Source: Mycobacterium paraffinicum (GTDB lineage Bacteria > Actinomycetota > Actinomycetes > Mycobacteriales > Mycobacteriaceae). From it: 22,312 nt of DNA. Both the position numbers and the translations under genes were made by a program. The stretch covers positions 1 through 22,312 of the forward strand of contig NZ_MPNT01000057.1 of NCBI RefSeq assembly GCF_001907675.1, written 5' to 3'. The notes beneath the pieces were generated by a model that was not told where the DNA came from, did not search any database, and worked only from the letters and a program-made list of their open reading frames with translations. Every line of letters begins with the position of its first letter. Position 1 is the stretch's first letter. This document shows positions 22,118 through 22,312 of this stretch, piece by piece.

Positions 22118-22312
22118 ATGCGGCCCGAGGCTTCCGGTTTCAGAGCCTCCCCGTTGACCGTGTGGGTCGGGTCGGCGCGATTCGACTTCTCCCCCGGCCG
22201 CGACGTGATCGTCGGCTACGGCCCGGGCAGCGACATCGCCCTCGAGCGCCTCGGCCCTCCCGCCTCGCCGCCCCCGGCGCCCCGCCCCGAAGTGGTGTTG
22301 CGATTCGCGGGC
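22118..22312 (+). CDS. N-terminus of a protein with a degenerate FHA-like domain (partial, possibly Rv1747-like ABC transporter)
   Basis: 65 codons run to the window edge without a stop. The ATG at 22118 has an excellent ribosome site, GAGGAAAGG (22101-22109). The sequence L-T-V-W-V-G-S, F-S-P-G-R-D-V-I-V-G and S-D-I-A-L resembles the first strands of forkhead-associated (phospho-Thr-binding) domains such as that of M. tuberculosis Rv1747, where Gly-Arg after the second strand is conserved. Here that Arg position is Tyr (V-G-Y), and a Pro-rich insert follows, so phosphopeptide binding may be lost. Full-length relatives carry ABC ATPase and permease domains that would lie beyond the window. 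It follows the MarR gene on the same strand after an 80-bp gap. Confidence 0.5.
   Translation, partial: MRPEASGFRASPLTVWVGSARFDFSPGRDVIVGYGPGSDIALERLGPPASPPPAPRPEVVLRFAG

Overview
The window is chromosomal DNA from a mycobacterium. It is GC-rich, with many GTG and TTG starts, leaderless-looking starts with a TANNNT box 6-7 nt upstream, and overlapping stop/start codons. From about 4.3 kb onward the gene order matches, as I remember it, the M. tuberculosis block Rv2313c-Rv2327: AhpD-like protein, PmbA, TldD, uspABC, universal stress protein, rocE, rocD, dimethylargininase-like protein, AsnC regulator, ECF transporter, MarR. It is not M. tuberculosis itself. rocD is one intact gene here (annotated as rocD1 and rocD2 in H37Rv), and a sulfatase plus an SRPBCC gene lie between the AsnC regulator and the ECF transporter. 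It is most likely a non-tuberculous, slow-growing species, but the species cannot be fixed from this sequence.

Region 1 (1-2.7 kb) is accessory or scarred DNA. The left edge carries the first codons and terminal region of a probable IS256-family element. About 630 bp without a recognisable gene follows. Next is a 49-codon remnant of an amidohydrolase gene, then a PNPOx/FDOR-like gene and a divergent TetR gene that share a compact regulatory region with a 22-bp imperfect palindrome. Four direct repeats of the kind found at IS21-family termini lie just beyond the 3' end of an elongator tRNA-Met gene.

Region 2 (2.7-5.2 kb) holds two tandem exported DUF732 paralogues, one with a +1 frameshift in a homopolymer, and a carboxymuconolactone-decarboxylase/AhpD-like gene. 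Region 3 (5.2-11.3 kb) has a TldD-PmbA protease pair on the minus strand, divergent from the uspABC sugar ABC importer. uspABC has no ATPase gene beside it, and a two-tier hairpin lies between uspB and uspC.

Region 4 (11.3-16.3 kb) is an arginine/ornithine operon on the minus strand: guanidino-modifying enzyme, ornithine aminotransferase, amino-acid permease, universal stress protein. An AsnC/Lrp regulator diverges from it. Arginine would be converted to ornithine or citrulline and then to glutamate semialdehyde, with RocE supplying substrate. Region 5 (16.3-21.5 kb) is a compact minus-strand unit: an S-A-A fused ECF transporter protein, EcfT, an SRPBCC protein and a sulfatase. A MarR gene diverges from it, with a CTATGG-based operator directly upstream. 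The window ends inside a gene whose N-terminus resembles a degenerate FHA domain.

The least conventional points are the ECF-SRPBCC-sulfatase unit, Asn residues in the guanidino-modifying enzyme that hint at arginine dihydrolase chemistry, the uspB-uspC hairpin, and the IS-associated scars near the tRNA.
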